This document shows, one piece after another, positions 32,039 through 39,400 of a DNA stretch of 43,820 nt. This DNA is from Rhizobium sp. PDO1-076 (lineage in GTDB: Bacteria > Pseudomonadota > Alphaproteobacteria > Rhizobiales > Rhizobiaceae), in NCBI RefSeq assembly GCF_000247475.1, contig NZ_AHZC01000221.1, forward strand, positions 1-43,820, given 5' to 3'. Both the position numbers and the translations under genes were made by a program. How positions within the stretch are numbered: the first letter of the stretch is position 1; every line of letters begins with the position of its first letter. The notes beneath the pieces are model-generated. The model saw nothing but the letters and a program-made list of their open reading frames with translations, was not told where the DNA came from and did not search any database.

Positions 32039-32737
32039 TCAGCCCAGCGCCTGGAATGGTGGCTTGCCTGCCAGTGCCAGTTCCATTTCAGATCGCGTCT
32101 GCGGGCCGACCTTGCCGTCTGCCACGATCCCGCGCGACTTCTGGAAGAGTATGGTCGTCATCTCGGTGTTGTGATCGAATGCATCCCCATCCAGCAGCGG
32201 CCCTGCCATGGGGATGGTCTTGCGCCACGCCTTCAGCCGGTCTTTCCAGTCGGCAACTTCAGGACCGAAGTCGCGGCGCTTTAGGACCGCGTCGAGGATC
32301 GGCTTGAAGCCCTTCGAACGACCTTCAAAGAGGTAGTCATAGACCTTCGAAGCATCGAAGCTTGGGCATGCTTTGTTGGCATACTCGTTGTGGCCGGAAA
32401 GCTTCTTGATGTTGAAGCGGTCTCGCAGTTCGACCAGCTCAGCCAAGAGCGCGCTTGCCTGGGCTGCGTTGCGCGTATCCTTTGCGGTCTTGCCGTCGCG
32501 GGCAACACCTCCGGCGTAGACGACGCCGAGGGATCGCTCGTTATGGCCCTCGCAGTGCGCGCCAATCTTGTCGAGCGGCCTGCCCGCCCAGCGCTCACCG
32601 TTCAGGCCGATGACACGATGGTATCCAATGCCGGACCAACCCCGCGCACGGTGCCAACTGTCGATCTCGGCAACCGTGACTGGCCGACCTTCCGGGGTCG
32701 CGGTGCAATGGACAATGATTTCGTTGATGGGGCGCAT
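32039..32737 (-). CDS. Endolysin: N-acetylmuramoyl-L-alanine amidase with peptidoglycan-binding domain
   Basis: The 232-aa enzyme (ATG at 32737) has an amidase_2 domain. IIVHCTATPEG (His10), the GYHRVIG motif, and SGHNEYANKACPSFD (His116, Cys124) supply the zinc ligands known from T7 lysozyme. The C-terminal ~70 residues look like a peptidoglycan-binding repeat (MTTILFQKSRGIVADGKVGPQTRSEME). It cuts the amide bond between MurNAc and L-Ala. There is no signal peptide, so it needs the holin. A TTG four codons upstream (32749) is an alternative start. No Shine-Dalgarno is seen. Confidence 0.92.
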   Translation of the reverse strand: MRPINEIIVHCTATPEGRPVTVAEIDSWHRARGWSGIGYHRVIGLNGERWAGRPLDKIGAHCEGHNERSLGVVYAGGVARDGKTAKDTRNAAQASALLAELVELRDRFNIKKLSGHNEYANKACPSFDASKVYDYLFEGRSKGFKPILDAVLKRRDFGPEVADWKDRLKAWRKTIPMAGPLLDGDAFDHNTEMTTILFQKSRGIVADGKVGPQTRSEMELALAGKPPFQALG

Positions 32738-32770
32738 CTGGCAGTCCAATTCGAAGACGTTGAATTGAAC

Positions 32771-32819
32771 TGACTATGCCCGCCTGGACGGTGACAAGGT
32801 CATGCCCGCCGAGGCGGGC
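32771..32819 (-). promoter_or_regulatory. Repeated dyad element, copy A (double), before the endolysin (candidate late promoter)
   Basis: On the minus strand GCCCGC-CTCG-GCGGGC (32804-32819) is followed by ATGACC, and a second half copy (GGCGGGCATAGTCA) lies 20 bases further on. It fills the 87-bp gap between the Mor-like activator gene and the lysis cassette. This equals the Mu Plys position, where the activator would turn on lysis genes. No T run follows, so termination is less likely. Confidence 0.5.
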
Positions 32820-32824
32820 AGGAA

Positions 32825-33196
32825 CTAGAAGAGGTCCATTTGGCGGGTGTCTTTGGGCTTTGTGCCGCGCTCCGGGTTCGCGGTGCGTGCCCGCTTCATG
32901 AGCTTTTCAAGGCCGGTCTCGGTCAGGCCGAGGCGGCGGGCGATATCGCGGTTGCCAAGTCCGGCTTCGCGGTAGCGCAGTGCCCGGAACTCGCGGGCAA
33001 GAGGAACCTTTATATAGCCGCCCGGATAGACTTTGGAAAGACGGCTTGCAGTCTCCAATCCAATTGTCGTCGGAAGCTCCGATCGGCCCGGATCTGCCGG
33101 CACGTACAGGCGCATGCCGGCATGCGCTTCGACTAGGGCAAAGAAGCCGTCGTCGCCGAGAGCCTGCTTGAGATCGCCAACGAAATCCTCGCTCAT
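32825..33196 (-). CDS. Mor/C-family transcription activator
   Basis: The 123-aa protein fits the Mor family: an N-terminal helical dimerisation region (VGDLKQALGDDGFFALVEAHAGMRLYVP), then the loop YPGGYIKVPLAREFRALRYREAGLGNRDIARRLGLTETGLEKLMKRA with a C-terminal helix-turn-helix. Mor proteins bind a dyad around -42 and recruit RNA polymerase to middle (and in some phages late) promoters. It is the only activator of this type I see, so it may serve the repeated dyads in front of the late clusters; that is inference. Confidence 0.88.
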   Translation of the reverse strand: MSEDFVGDLKQALGDDGFFALVEAHAGMRLYVPADPGRSELPTTIGLETASRLSKVYPGGYIKVPLAREFRALRYREAGLGNRDIARRLGLTETGLEKLMKRARTANPERGTKPKDTRQMDLF

Positions 33197-33387
33197 GGAC
33201 GCGCTCCCAGCTTCAGGCGCGCTTCAATCTGGATCTGTCGAGCGGTCAGAAGCGCCAGCTTGTGTTCACGACGGATGCGGCTATGGGCATCACACCCACC
33301 ACGGCCGAGCTGACGCCGAAGCTGCTCGCGCTCACGCTGGATAGCAACGAGTTCGGGATGCTCGAAAAGAGGCAGGGTGCTGGCCAT
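33193..33387 (-). CDS. Hypothetical small phage protein
   Basis: The 64-aa product (ATG at 33387, just after the ASCH stop) is helical and basic (AIQREREQLRRQLGRGGCDAHSRIRREHKLALLTARQIQIEARLKL). It overlaps the Mor-like gene by four bases, so it is translated with it. I do not recognise a function. The frame extends upstream to 33483 over the ASCH gene, but the short form fits the operon better. Confidence 0.6.
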   Translation of the reverse strand: MASTLPLFEHPELVAIQREREQLRRQLGRGGCDAHSRIRREHKLALLTARQIQIEARLKLGARP

Positions 33388-33388
33388 G

Positions 33389-33822
33389 TCAATCAACCTT
33401 CCATCGGATGATGACGCCCTCGAAACGGGAGCCGGGGTTTTCGGAGCGCCAGAAGCGGCCCATGGTTTCGCGGGCCGTGGCACCGATCAGCGATCGGGGA
33501 GCAAGGCCAGCCAGGCGCGCAGGGTCGAAACCGTCCGAGATTGCAAAGGCCTCGATCTCGTCACGGTGCAGCGGCGTGCCATCGACCTCGATATAGGCAA
33601 TGCCCGCTGGATGAGGTCCGACGACATGGTCATGAGAGGCAGTACGGCAATGCAAACAGGATCCGACATGATCTTGCGGCAGTGACGGGTGCGCATTCCG
33701 GTAAAGAGCTGTATCGGCTCGCCGATATGGGCATGGTGGCGGCGGTGGCCACGGATGGTGTGGCTCTTGCTGCCGTCCTCGATCTGCGGCGCGAAGTATG
33801 TTTTGAAGCCATAGGCGACCAT
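33389..33822 (-). pseudogene. ASCH-domain phage protein, single-base frameshift
   Basis: The first frame gives VAYGFKTYFAPQIEDGSKSHTIRGHRRHHAHIGEPIQLFTGMRTRHCRKIM, an ASCH-type start (RNA-binding PUA-like fold). The expected C-terminal half, AYIEVDGTPLHRDEIEAFAISDGF ... MGRFWRSENPGSRFEGVIIRW, lies in the -1 frame. The switch is somewhere at about 33615-33680, where both frames are open. One added base gives a 144-aa protein. No slippery heptamer is visible, so a deletion or a sequence error is likelier than recoding. Start is ATG 33822 (or GTG 33825) with a GGGGA Shine-Dalgarno. Confidence 0.72.
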
Positions 33823-33890
33823 CACTCAGTCCCCTTGCTTGATAGGCAGGCACGGGTGATGATTGGGGCATTCAACGGGGAGGAAGAACT

Positions 33891-34235
33891 TTGAGCACCA
33901 AAAACGATAATCGAGCGACCGCGACCGCAACCATCATACTGCTGCTGATCGTTCCAATGCAGGCACAAGCTATGGATATGGAAAGCCTTCAACTTGCCAA
34001 CGCATTGGGCAATGTCCTTGCATCGGAGGAGCCGTGCGGCCTTCGATATGATCAGGCTGGGATAGCCGAATTCGTAGCGAATAAAGTCAGCGCCGAAGAT
34101 ATGGGCTTTGCATCGTCGCTCAATATACAGACGATGGGAGCGAAGGTGATGATCAATGAGATGAGTGAGTCTCAGAAGACGGCGCACTGCGCACAGACAA
34201 TACGCGTTGCAAAGACCTATGGGTTTATCAAGTAG
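33891..34235 (+). CDS. Small secreted protein, plus-strand cargo gene
   Basis: The 114-aa product starts at a TTG with a strong Shine-Dalgarno (GGGGAGGAAG) and has a signal peptide (TATATIILLLIVPMQAQA, cleavage after residue 27). The mature part has two Cys. A weak promoter is possible (TTGCTT 33835-33840, 17-nt spacer, GATGAT 33858-33863). It runs against all phage operons and is divergent from the ASCH gene, typical of an independently expressed moron. I do not recognise the family. Confidence 0.65.
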   Translation: MSTKNDNRATATATIILLLIVPMQAQAMDMESLQLANALGNVLASEEPCGLRYDQAGIAEFVANKVSAEDMGFASSLNIQTMGAKVMINEMSESQKTAHCAQTIRVAKTYGFIK

Positions 34236-34349
34236 AGCCGTAGCAGCCTCTGCGATCGCCCTCTCACCTCGGACTCCCGAGCCCTCTATTTGAAAATCAT
34301 CCTGCGCCCAGTTAGCTCTCGGCTGCAGCGACGTGGAAAGCCCCAATCT

Positions 34350-34964
34350 ATGCCGATCAGAATGATCACTGGCCTCGTACTGTCCGTAGCCACAACTGCC
34401 TTTGGATTCTTGATCGGTATGGGAGCACAGCAAGGCACTTTCGTGGTCTGCGCCGAAGCCGAAGCATGCGTTCGTGAATGGATTTCGGCGACGAGCGGCT
34501 GGGCAGCGGTCTGCGCGGCCGTTCCCACGATTCTCTATCTGTCCAAGCAGATCCGGGACGCAGACCGTCATCAACGCACGAATTTTGCTATCCAGCTCCG
34601 ACGACATCGACTTCTGGCGATGGGGGTCGCGCAACTTGCCTACGTGGTCCTCAGCCAGATCGAACTTGCGCTCAGTAAGGTAAAAGAAGGCGAAGCGCCT
34701 GACATTCGAGATTGGAACAAAGAACTCATTGAGGAGATGATTAGGCACCTGCGGGGCACTAATCTGCAGAGCTTCGAGGACGAGATCGCGTTCCCTGTTT
34801 CCATCGGCGCATACGGAATGGCGCTTGTTGTGGAGAGAGGTTACGCGGGAGATGATGTCACTTCTTTCGCTGCCCCGAATATCGTGAATGAGTATTTCGA
34901 GAACGTCGCGCGCCAGGCGGAAGAATTCCTTGCAGAGACCCGCAAGATCACTGAGGCGAGTTGA
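34350..34964 (+). CDS. Two-helix membrane protein, plus-strand cargo gene
   Basis: The 204-aa product (ATG at 34350 with GGAAAG upstream; a TTG at 34290 is an alternative) has two N-terminal membrane helices (MITGLVLSVATTAFGFLIGMG and ATSGWAAVCAAVPTILYLS). A charged helical cytoplasmic domain of ~140 residues follows. Layout is like that of the 35725-36492 protein: two helices close together, then a helical domain. It could be a superinfection-exclusion protein, but no family is recognised. It converges on the GemA gene. Confidence 0.65.
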   Translation: MPIRMITGLVLSVATTAFGFLIGMGAQQGTFVVCAEAEACVREWISATSGWAAVCAAVPTILYLSKQIRDADRHQRTNFAIQLRRHRLLAMGVAQLAYVVLSQIELALSKVKEGEAPDIRDWNKELIEEMIRHLRGTNLQSFEDEIAFPVSIGAYGMALVVERGYAGDDVTSFAAPNIVNEYFENVARQAEEFLAETRKITEAS

Positions 34965-34990
34965 CCTGCGCACAGCCAAAGACGGCATCG

Positions 34991-35650
34991 TCATTCGCAT
35001 TGCTGCCCCCCCTCCTTTTTCAGTCTCCTCACCCGCGCGCCCAGGGCGTTCATCACCCGGCGCCAGTCGCTGTCCACGAGATGGCTCAGCACCTGCGCAT
35101 CTTCCCGGCCGGACAGACGGATAGCTTCCTGGTCAAACCCCCAGCGAGTGATGAGACCGCAACCGGGATAGAGAATGCTCCACTGCGCCCAGGCGATCTT
35201 CGCACCGTCGCGCTGCATCCAGTCCCAACCATTGTTGCTACCGAAGCTCACCCGCGCATCCCTATTTAGCCAAGCCTTCAGCGCCTCGATCGCGGCACGT
35301 CCGTCTTCGGGCTGGTGTAGAAAGCGCGTGTGATCGACACCGGTCTGGCGCTTGACGAAGGCGAGCAGCGCCGTGTCGCGCCGATCGCGGACGAGGCCTA
35401 GGTTGTAGCCGGCGATCCAGAGCGCCTGCAGCTTCTTGGCATACTTGCCGGTCAGACCCTTTGCCGGCTTGTCGGGTGCGGCCTGGAAACCGTCGCTGCG
35501 CAGAACGGTCAAGACCTTCTGACGCTCGGCCTCGGTCATTTCCTTCGTCGAGGTCTTGCCGGTGATGACCTGCAGCTTGGCGCGGTAGGTGTCGTCGTCC
35601 AGGCCGAGGCTCTTTTTAGCCACGTGTATAGCTGCGACTGAGCCACTCAT
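34991..35650 (-). CDS. GemA/gp16 family regulatory protein (DUF1018)
   Basis: The 219-aa protein matches the Mu gp16/GemA family: IHVAKKSLGLDDDTYRAKLQVITGKTSTKEMTEAERQKVLTVLRSDGF, GKYAKKLQALWIAGYNLGLVRDRRDTALLAFVKRQTGVDHTRFL, then GREDAQVLSHLVDSDWRRVMNALGARVRRLKKEGG. In Mu, GemA alters host gene expression and DNA supercoiling. The ATG at 35650 (MSGSVAAIHVAKK) is preferred over the one eleven codons upstream. It is the last gene of the early block here and is flanked on both sides by plus-strand cargo genes. Confidence 0.88.
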   Translation of the reverse strand: MSGSVAAIHVAKKSLGLDDDTYRAKLQVITGKTSTKEMTEAERQKVLTVLRSDGFQAAPDKPAKGLTGKYAKKLQALWIAGYNLGLVRDRRDTALLAFVKRQTGVDHTRFLHQPEDGRAAIEALKAWLNRDARVSFGSNNGWDWMQRDGAKIAWAQWSILYPGCGLITRWGFDQEAIRLSGREDAQVLSHLVDSDWRRVMNALGARVRRLKKEGGQQCE

Positions 35651-35724
35651 AGCTGTCCAGCTCCACTGACGTTGTGGCAACATCCGAAAACGCCGAGCCA
35701 GAGTGATTCTATTGAGGATTTGAA

Positions 35725-36492
35725 GTGCCGCATAAGTCGCAGATACTGAAACTGGTGGTAGTTGTAGCCGCCGCTACCATTCTTCCAGCAGTCCTCTTCG
35801 GAGAAGCTCGCACGGTCGATGGACAAGCAGGAGGCGACCCATGGAGAAACTTCTTCCTTGATTTTCAGACCTTGGTGGGCGGCGCTCTCGCAGTGTTTGC
35901 CGCCTGGCTTACGGTCGACAAAATGGAAAGCACCGACCTGAGAGCTCAGAAGCGGCACGAGGAACTGGTACAACTGAGCCTTCGCGCAGACCGCTTGAGT
36001 ATTGAGCGTCTTCTCTTCCCCCAGCTCTCGGAGCTGCGGGTGATTTACAAACGCCTGAAGCAAATCGAATTGCCAGAATTGGATAACGACTTCACGGTTG
36101 AGAACGATTTCCCGTCCATAAACTACTATCGTGCCAGCTACTTCGCGGCATTTGAGGCGAACCCGTTGGTGACCGAGCTCGAAAAGCTCCTTGCCAGGCC
36201 GACTTGGGTTAGCGCAGAGAGGCTCTTTACGGGCCAGATGTCTTTTCATGTCCAGATATTGGGCGAACTTCTCGCCCCACTCCAACGACATTGCGAGCAG
36301 ACCAACAAGTACAGTAACGATGGATCCAACTTGGGCATCTTCGTCATGGACCACCTCATCGAAAGGTGGAAAGAATTCGACCGCGCAATCCTCGAAGGTC
36401 TGCCAGGGGATATTCGCTTGGTTACACGTCATTTGGAAAAAGTGATTCTCGAAATGGATTCGTTGGCGCGTACCTATCGCGTCCCAACCTAA
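35725..36492 (+). CDS. Two-helix membrane protein, plus-strand cargo gene
   Basis: The 255-aa product starts at a GTG preceded by a GAGGA Shine-Dalgarno. It has two N-terminal membrane helices (ILKLVVVVAAATILPAVLFG and FQTLVGGALAVFAAWLTV), then a ~185-residue helical cytoplasmic domain. The DFQTLVGGALAVFAAW helix is of a style common in uncharacterised proteobacterial membrane proteins. It lies between two minus-strand phage genes, 74 bases divergent from GemA, and has more neutral codon use than its neighbours. Exclusion of other phages is a possible role; no function can be assigned. Confidence 0.68.
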   Translation: MPHKSQILKLVVVVAAATILPAVLFGEARTVDGQAGGDPWRNFFLDFQTLVGGALAVFAAWLTVDKMESTDLRAQKRHEELVQLSLRADRLSIERLLFPQLSELRVIYKRLKQIELPELDNDFTVENDFPSINYYRASYFAAFEANPLVTELEKLLARPTWVSAERLFTGQMSFHVQILGELLAPLQRHCEQTNKYSNDGSNLGIFVMDHLIERWKEFDRAILEGLPGDIRLVTRHLEKVILEMDSLARTYRVPT

Positions 36493-36500
36493 TTGACTTC

Positions 36501-36710
36501 TCATCTTAGCCCCCTGTCGATCTGGCCCGCCAAGGTGTGAAGGTTAAGCTCATCAATGACCCAAGATTTGCGACCGACGTTGGCGACCATCCGGGCGTAC
36601 GTCTCACCCTCGCGCTCCACCAAATCATATTCAGCGACACGATATTCCTCGACCAGCATGGCAAGTATCCGCTCTTGGCGAGTGAGTTCGGGATGCCCCT
36701 TCTCCATCAT
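36501..36710 (-). CDS. Hypothetical early phage protein
   Basis: The 69-aa product (GHPELTRQERILAMLVEEYRVAEYDLVEREGETYARMVANV ...) is a small, mostly helical, acidic protein. A GAGGG ribosome site precedes the ATG pair. It follows DUF3164 by seven bases, in the same operon. I do not recognise a family. Confidence 0.6.
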   Translation of the reverse strand: MMEKGHPELTRQERILAMLVEEYRVAEYDLVEREGETYARMVANVGRKSWVIDELNLHTLAGQIDRGLR

Positions 36711-36717
36711 CAGGCCC

Positions 36718-37368
36718 TCACGATTTCGCCAGATCGACGGTCACCGCCTGCCACTGATCTTCGATCGAGGCGCGGCGGTAAAACCGGACATACTGTTTGG
36801 AATAATTCACGCGCTCGGCATCCTCGATCGCTCGCATGGCGTCTTTCCAGCGCGGATCCTCGATCTGCAGGCGCTTAAGTTTCTTGATGCCGGCAACATC
36901 GATCTTGCCGGCCTTGGCGGTATTGAAGGCTTCAGTGATCAGCGCCTGGATCTGCTCCGGGCTGTCGGCCGTCAGTTCGTTCAGATACTCGTCAATCAGC
37001 AGTTTGGCGGTCTGGAGCTGCGGGCCGAAGTCGATGAAGTCGTTGACCGCGACCTGGACGCGCAGGAGGCCGTCGAAGGACTGATAGGTGCGATTGCCCT
37101 TTTTTCCGCCGACCTTGACGCCATACTCCTGGTCGAGGAGCTGATCGTAGCCGTCGAGATCTTCCATCGTGTGGGCACGAAACCGGGCGATCTGCGCGGA
37201 GATATCGTCCGCGTAGCCCATGACCTTGCGAACAACTTCATCCTGCAGCTTGTCGGCCGGCTTGATCAGGTTGACCGGGACGAAGTGACCTTTGGCATCG
37301 GTCATGCAGAGTTTGCCGCTCACCATCGTGGTGCCATCGGACAGGTTTTCCAAAATTACAGCTTCCAT
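36718..37368 (-). CDS. DUF3164 family protein (early, Mu-like)
   Basis: The 216-aa protein has the DUF3164 signature: MTDAKGHFVPVNLIKPADKLQDEVVRKVMGYADDISAQIARFRAHTMEDLDGYDQLLDQEYGVKVGGKKGNRTYQSFDGLLRVQVAVNDFIDFGPQLQTAKLLID, and a C-terminal RWKDAMRAIEDAERVNYSKQYVRFYRR. It is found in the early operon of Mu-like phages and is of unknown function. The ATG at 37368 has a well-placed AAGGA seven bases upstream; a TTG at 37383 is the alternative. Confidence 0.9.
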   Translation of the reverse strand: MEAVILENLSDGTTMVSGKLCMTDAKGHFVPVNLIKPADKLQDEVVRKVMGYADDISAQIARFRAHTMEDLDGYDQLLDQEYGVKVGGKKGNRTYQSFDGLLRVQVAVNDFIDFGPQLQTAKLLIDEYLNELTADSPEQIQALITEAFNTAKAGKIDVAGIKKLKRLQIEDPRWKDAMRAIEDAERVNYSKQYVRFYRRASIEDQWQAVTVDLAKS

Positions 37369-37379
37369 TTTCTGTTCCT

Positions 37380-37661
37380 TCAAAGTGAATTTTTGCAGCC
37401 CTTGAAGGCTCGGCGAACGTGCGTCGAAGCCAACAGGACTTTCTTGAGTGCAGGCTGTTCATCGCGAGTACCGAGGCCATTTTCGTAGCGCGTGTAGGCC
37501 TCAGCCAGTTCTCCGCAGGCATTGATCAGTGCCTTTGTCAGGTCTTTCCGCTTGGGAGGTCTGACCGCTCGTGTCTGGGACATCAGCAGAGCTACGCGCG
37601 GTTCCAGGGCATCGACGATGTCGTCGATCGGGATGAAGAGGGTGACAGCAACGTCGGTCAT
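37380..37661 (-). CDS. Hypothetical early phage protein
   Basis: The 93-aa product (MTDVAVTLFIPIDDIVDALEPRVALLMSQTRAV ...) starts at an ATG overlapping the previous stop by four bases. It is helical, with a basic stretch (RPPKRKDLTKALINACGELAEAYTRYENG). A much longer frame to 38090 would overlap two other early genes and is not supported. No family recognised. Confidence 0.6.
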   Translation of the reverse strand: MTDVAVTLFIPIDDIVDALEPRVALLMSQTRAVRPPKRKDLTKALINACGELAEAYTRYENGLGTRDEQPALKKVLLASTHVRRAFKGCKNSL

Positions 37662-37963
37662 GCCGCGTCTCCACCATCGGGAGAGCCAACCACGCGAAGA
37701 GCCGGCCGGCGACGTGGCATCGGAATGATGACACCCGTGTAGGCCAGCGGTGCGGGATCGGGGCGATCGGCCTTGATGCGCAGCATCTCGGCACGGATCT
37801 CCAGTTCCTCTTCCTGGTTGCGTGTCAATTCCTCGATCATGCGGAGGTTCCGCAGGAGCGTTGCGACAGTCTCGGTATCCAGATGGACACCAATGTTTTC
37901 GAAGCGGCGGAATGAAGCGCAGACGGCGCGCAGCATGGCCGATGGGATAGGGTCGCAGTTCAT
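37658..37963 (-). CDS. Hypothetical early phage protein
   Basis: The 101-aa product has a helical core (ETVATLLRNLRMIEELTRNQEEELEIRAEMLRIKADRPD) and a Pro/Arg-rich C-terminus. It overlaps its neighbours by four bases on each side (ATGA), so it is part of the coupled early operon. No recognisable domain. Confidence 0.62.
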   Translation of the reverse strand: MNCDPIPSAMLRAVCASFRRFENIGVHLDTETVATLLRNLRMIEELTRNQEEELEIRAEMLRIKADRPDPAPLAYTGVIIPMPRRRPALRVVGSPDGGDAA

Positions 37964-38280
37964 GAGCGCTCCCCTTTTCCGAATGCCGGCCGCACCACAT
38001 TGCCTTCGACTTCCGGCAGAATATCCGCCAGATGCCCGGTTGCTTCCTCTTCCAGGAAGGTGCGGGCCCCACGGCCGGCCTCGTTGTCACGATGGCAACG
38101 CACCTCGATTTCGAGGTTGGTGGCCAAGGCCTGCAGAGCGGTCAGAACCTTGACCAGCACGATAACCTGTTCCTGATCCATGCTGATGCCATCGGCGTCG
38201 TCCTGGACGCTGACGAAGTCGTTCAACAAATCCTGCAGGCCAGAGCTAAGAGGGGAAATGCTGAGAGGAGCCGCGCTCAT
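37960..38280 (-). CDS. Hypothetical early phage protein
   Basis: The 106-aa product starts at the ATG at 38280, overlapping the B-like gene stop by four bases. It is acidic and helical (DLLNDFVSVQDDADGISMDQEQVIVLVKVLTALQALATNLEIEVRCHRDNE). The frame continues to 38442 inside the B gene, but the coupled ATG is preferred. Function unknown. Confidence 0.62.
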   Translation of the reverse strand: MSAAPLSISPLSSGLQDLLNDFVSVQDDADGISMDQEQVIVLVKVLTALQALATNLEIEVRCHRDNEAGRGARTFLEEEATGHLADILPEVEGNVVRPAFGKGERS

Positions 38281-39299
38281 AGGATGTCCCCCATGTCGCG
38301 GTTGCGCCAAGAGGCGACCAGATAGTTCATCGTCAGCTCTTCGCCATTGCCGAGCGCAGCCATCATTGCCGCCTTGATTGTCCGGTCGATGTTGCGAAGC
38401 GCGCCCGGCTTGGTCGCAATGCCGTGCAGGAAGGTGACGCAATCCTTCTCTTCGATCCCCCAGGCGCGAATGAGCATGGCAGCGTCCTGGACCGGATCCT
38501 TCTCGCGCTTCAGCCGGCGATCGAAACGTGTGGCGACCTGGGCGCGGCTGGCGACAGAGCCTTTGTCCTTGATGAAGGAAACGGCGGTGTCTTCGTTACC
38601 AAGGAGCGCTACACCGCATTTGTAGATGTCGACGAAGTGCCGGATCTGGTTGACTGCATCCGGAACGAGGTTCTGCGCTTCGTCGATGACGAGGAGCGTG
38701 CCGTCGCCGATGCGTTGAAGCTTGCGGCCGATGGCGCGGGCAAGCCGGGTCGGATTGTGCTCCTGAATGTCCAGTTCTGCCGCCAGCTCCACCAACATGC
38801 CGTGAACGGTCTTGGTGTTCGGGCTGATCGTCGCCAACCAGGCATGCGGGCGGGTGTCGCAGAAATGGCGTGCCGTCGTTGTCTTGCCGGAGCCGGAGGG
38901 CAAGGTGACGGCGGTGAAGCCAGCAGTCATCTGGGTGAACATCAGGACGTTGAAGATGTCCTGCCCGACATTCGTCTTCTGGAACGGAGGCGAAACCGGA
39001 ATGCTGGCAGCGATGCTGGCGCTCTCTTCCAGCGCTTCCAGCCAGTTGCTCACCTGCTCGTTGATGTTGGCCAGTGTGCCCGGATAGTTACCGTTCGACC
39101 ACTGCGAGAAGGTGCCGTCCTTGATACCGGCGCGGCGGGCGACCTCGGCCTTGTTCCAGCCGTTCGCCTGGGCAGCGTCCATGACTCGGGTGAGCAGCTT
39201 GCGCCACAACTCGACATCGTCCGCAGGGTGACGCTGGGCGAAATCCGACGCGACCGTCGGGAAGCTCCACGCCTGGATTGTGCTTTTTGGTTTAATCAT
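38277..39299 (-). CDS. Transposition target ATPase, MuB-like
   Basis: The 340-aa AAA+ protein has an N-terminal helix-turn-helix (WNKAEVARRAGIKDGTFSQW, about 48-67), as MuB does. Walker A LPSGSGKTT is at 133-141 and Walker B LLVIDEAQN at 202-210. It also has a sensor-like GVALLGNEDTA and a basic C-terminal domain. MuB coats target DNA in an ATP-dependent way and delivers it to transposase; it also gives target immunity. A Shine-Dalgarno (AAGGA) precedes the ATG. It follows the transposase gene directly, as in Mu. Confidence 0.92.
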   Translation of the reverse strand: MIKPKSTIQAWSFPTVASDFAQRHPADDVELWRKLLTRVMDAAQANGWNKAEVARRAGIKDGTFSQWSNGNYPGTLANINEQVSNWLEALEESASIAASIPVSPPFQKTNVGQDIFNVLMFTQMTAGFTAVTLPSGSGKTTTARHFCDTRPHAWLATISPNTKTVHGMLVELAAELDIQEHNPTRLARAIGRKLQRIGDGTLLVIDEAQNLVPDAVNQIRHFVDIYKCGVALLGNEDTAVSFIKDKGSVASRAQVATRFDRRLKREKDPVQDAAMLIRAWGIEEKDCVTFLHGIATKPGALRNIDRTIKAAMMAALGNGEELTMNYLVASWRNRDMGDIL

Positions 39300-39400
39300 C
39301 TAAAGGTTCCTTGCTGATTGTCGGGCGGGTCTTTGGATCCGCCCTTTTTTTTGGAACCGTACTCGGTACATGTCGGCTCTGTGATTGACGCCCGGACGCA

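Noticed and set aside
33822..35000. A 392-aa minus-strand frame across the cargo genes
   Set aside because: The plus strand has two genes with ribosome sites, a signal peptide and membrane helices; the minus frame has no recognisable domain and odd composition.
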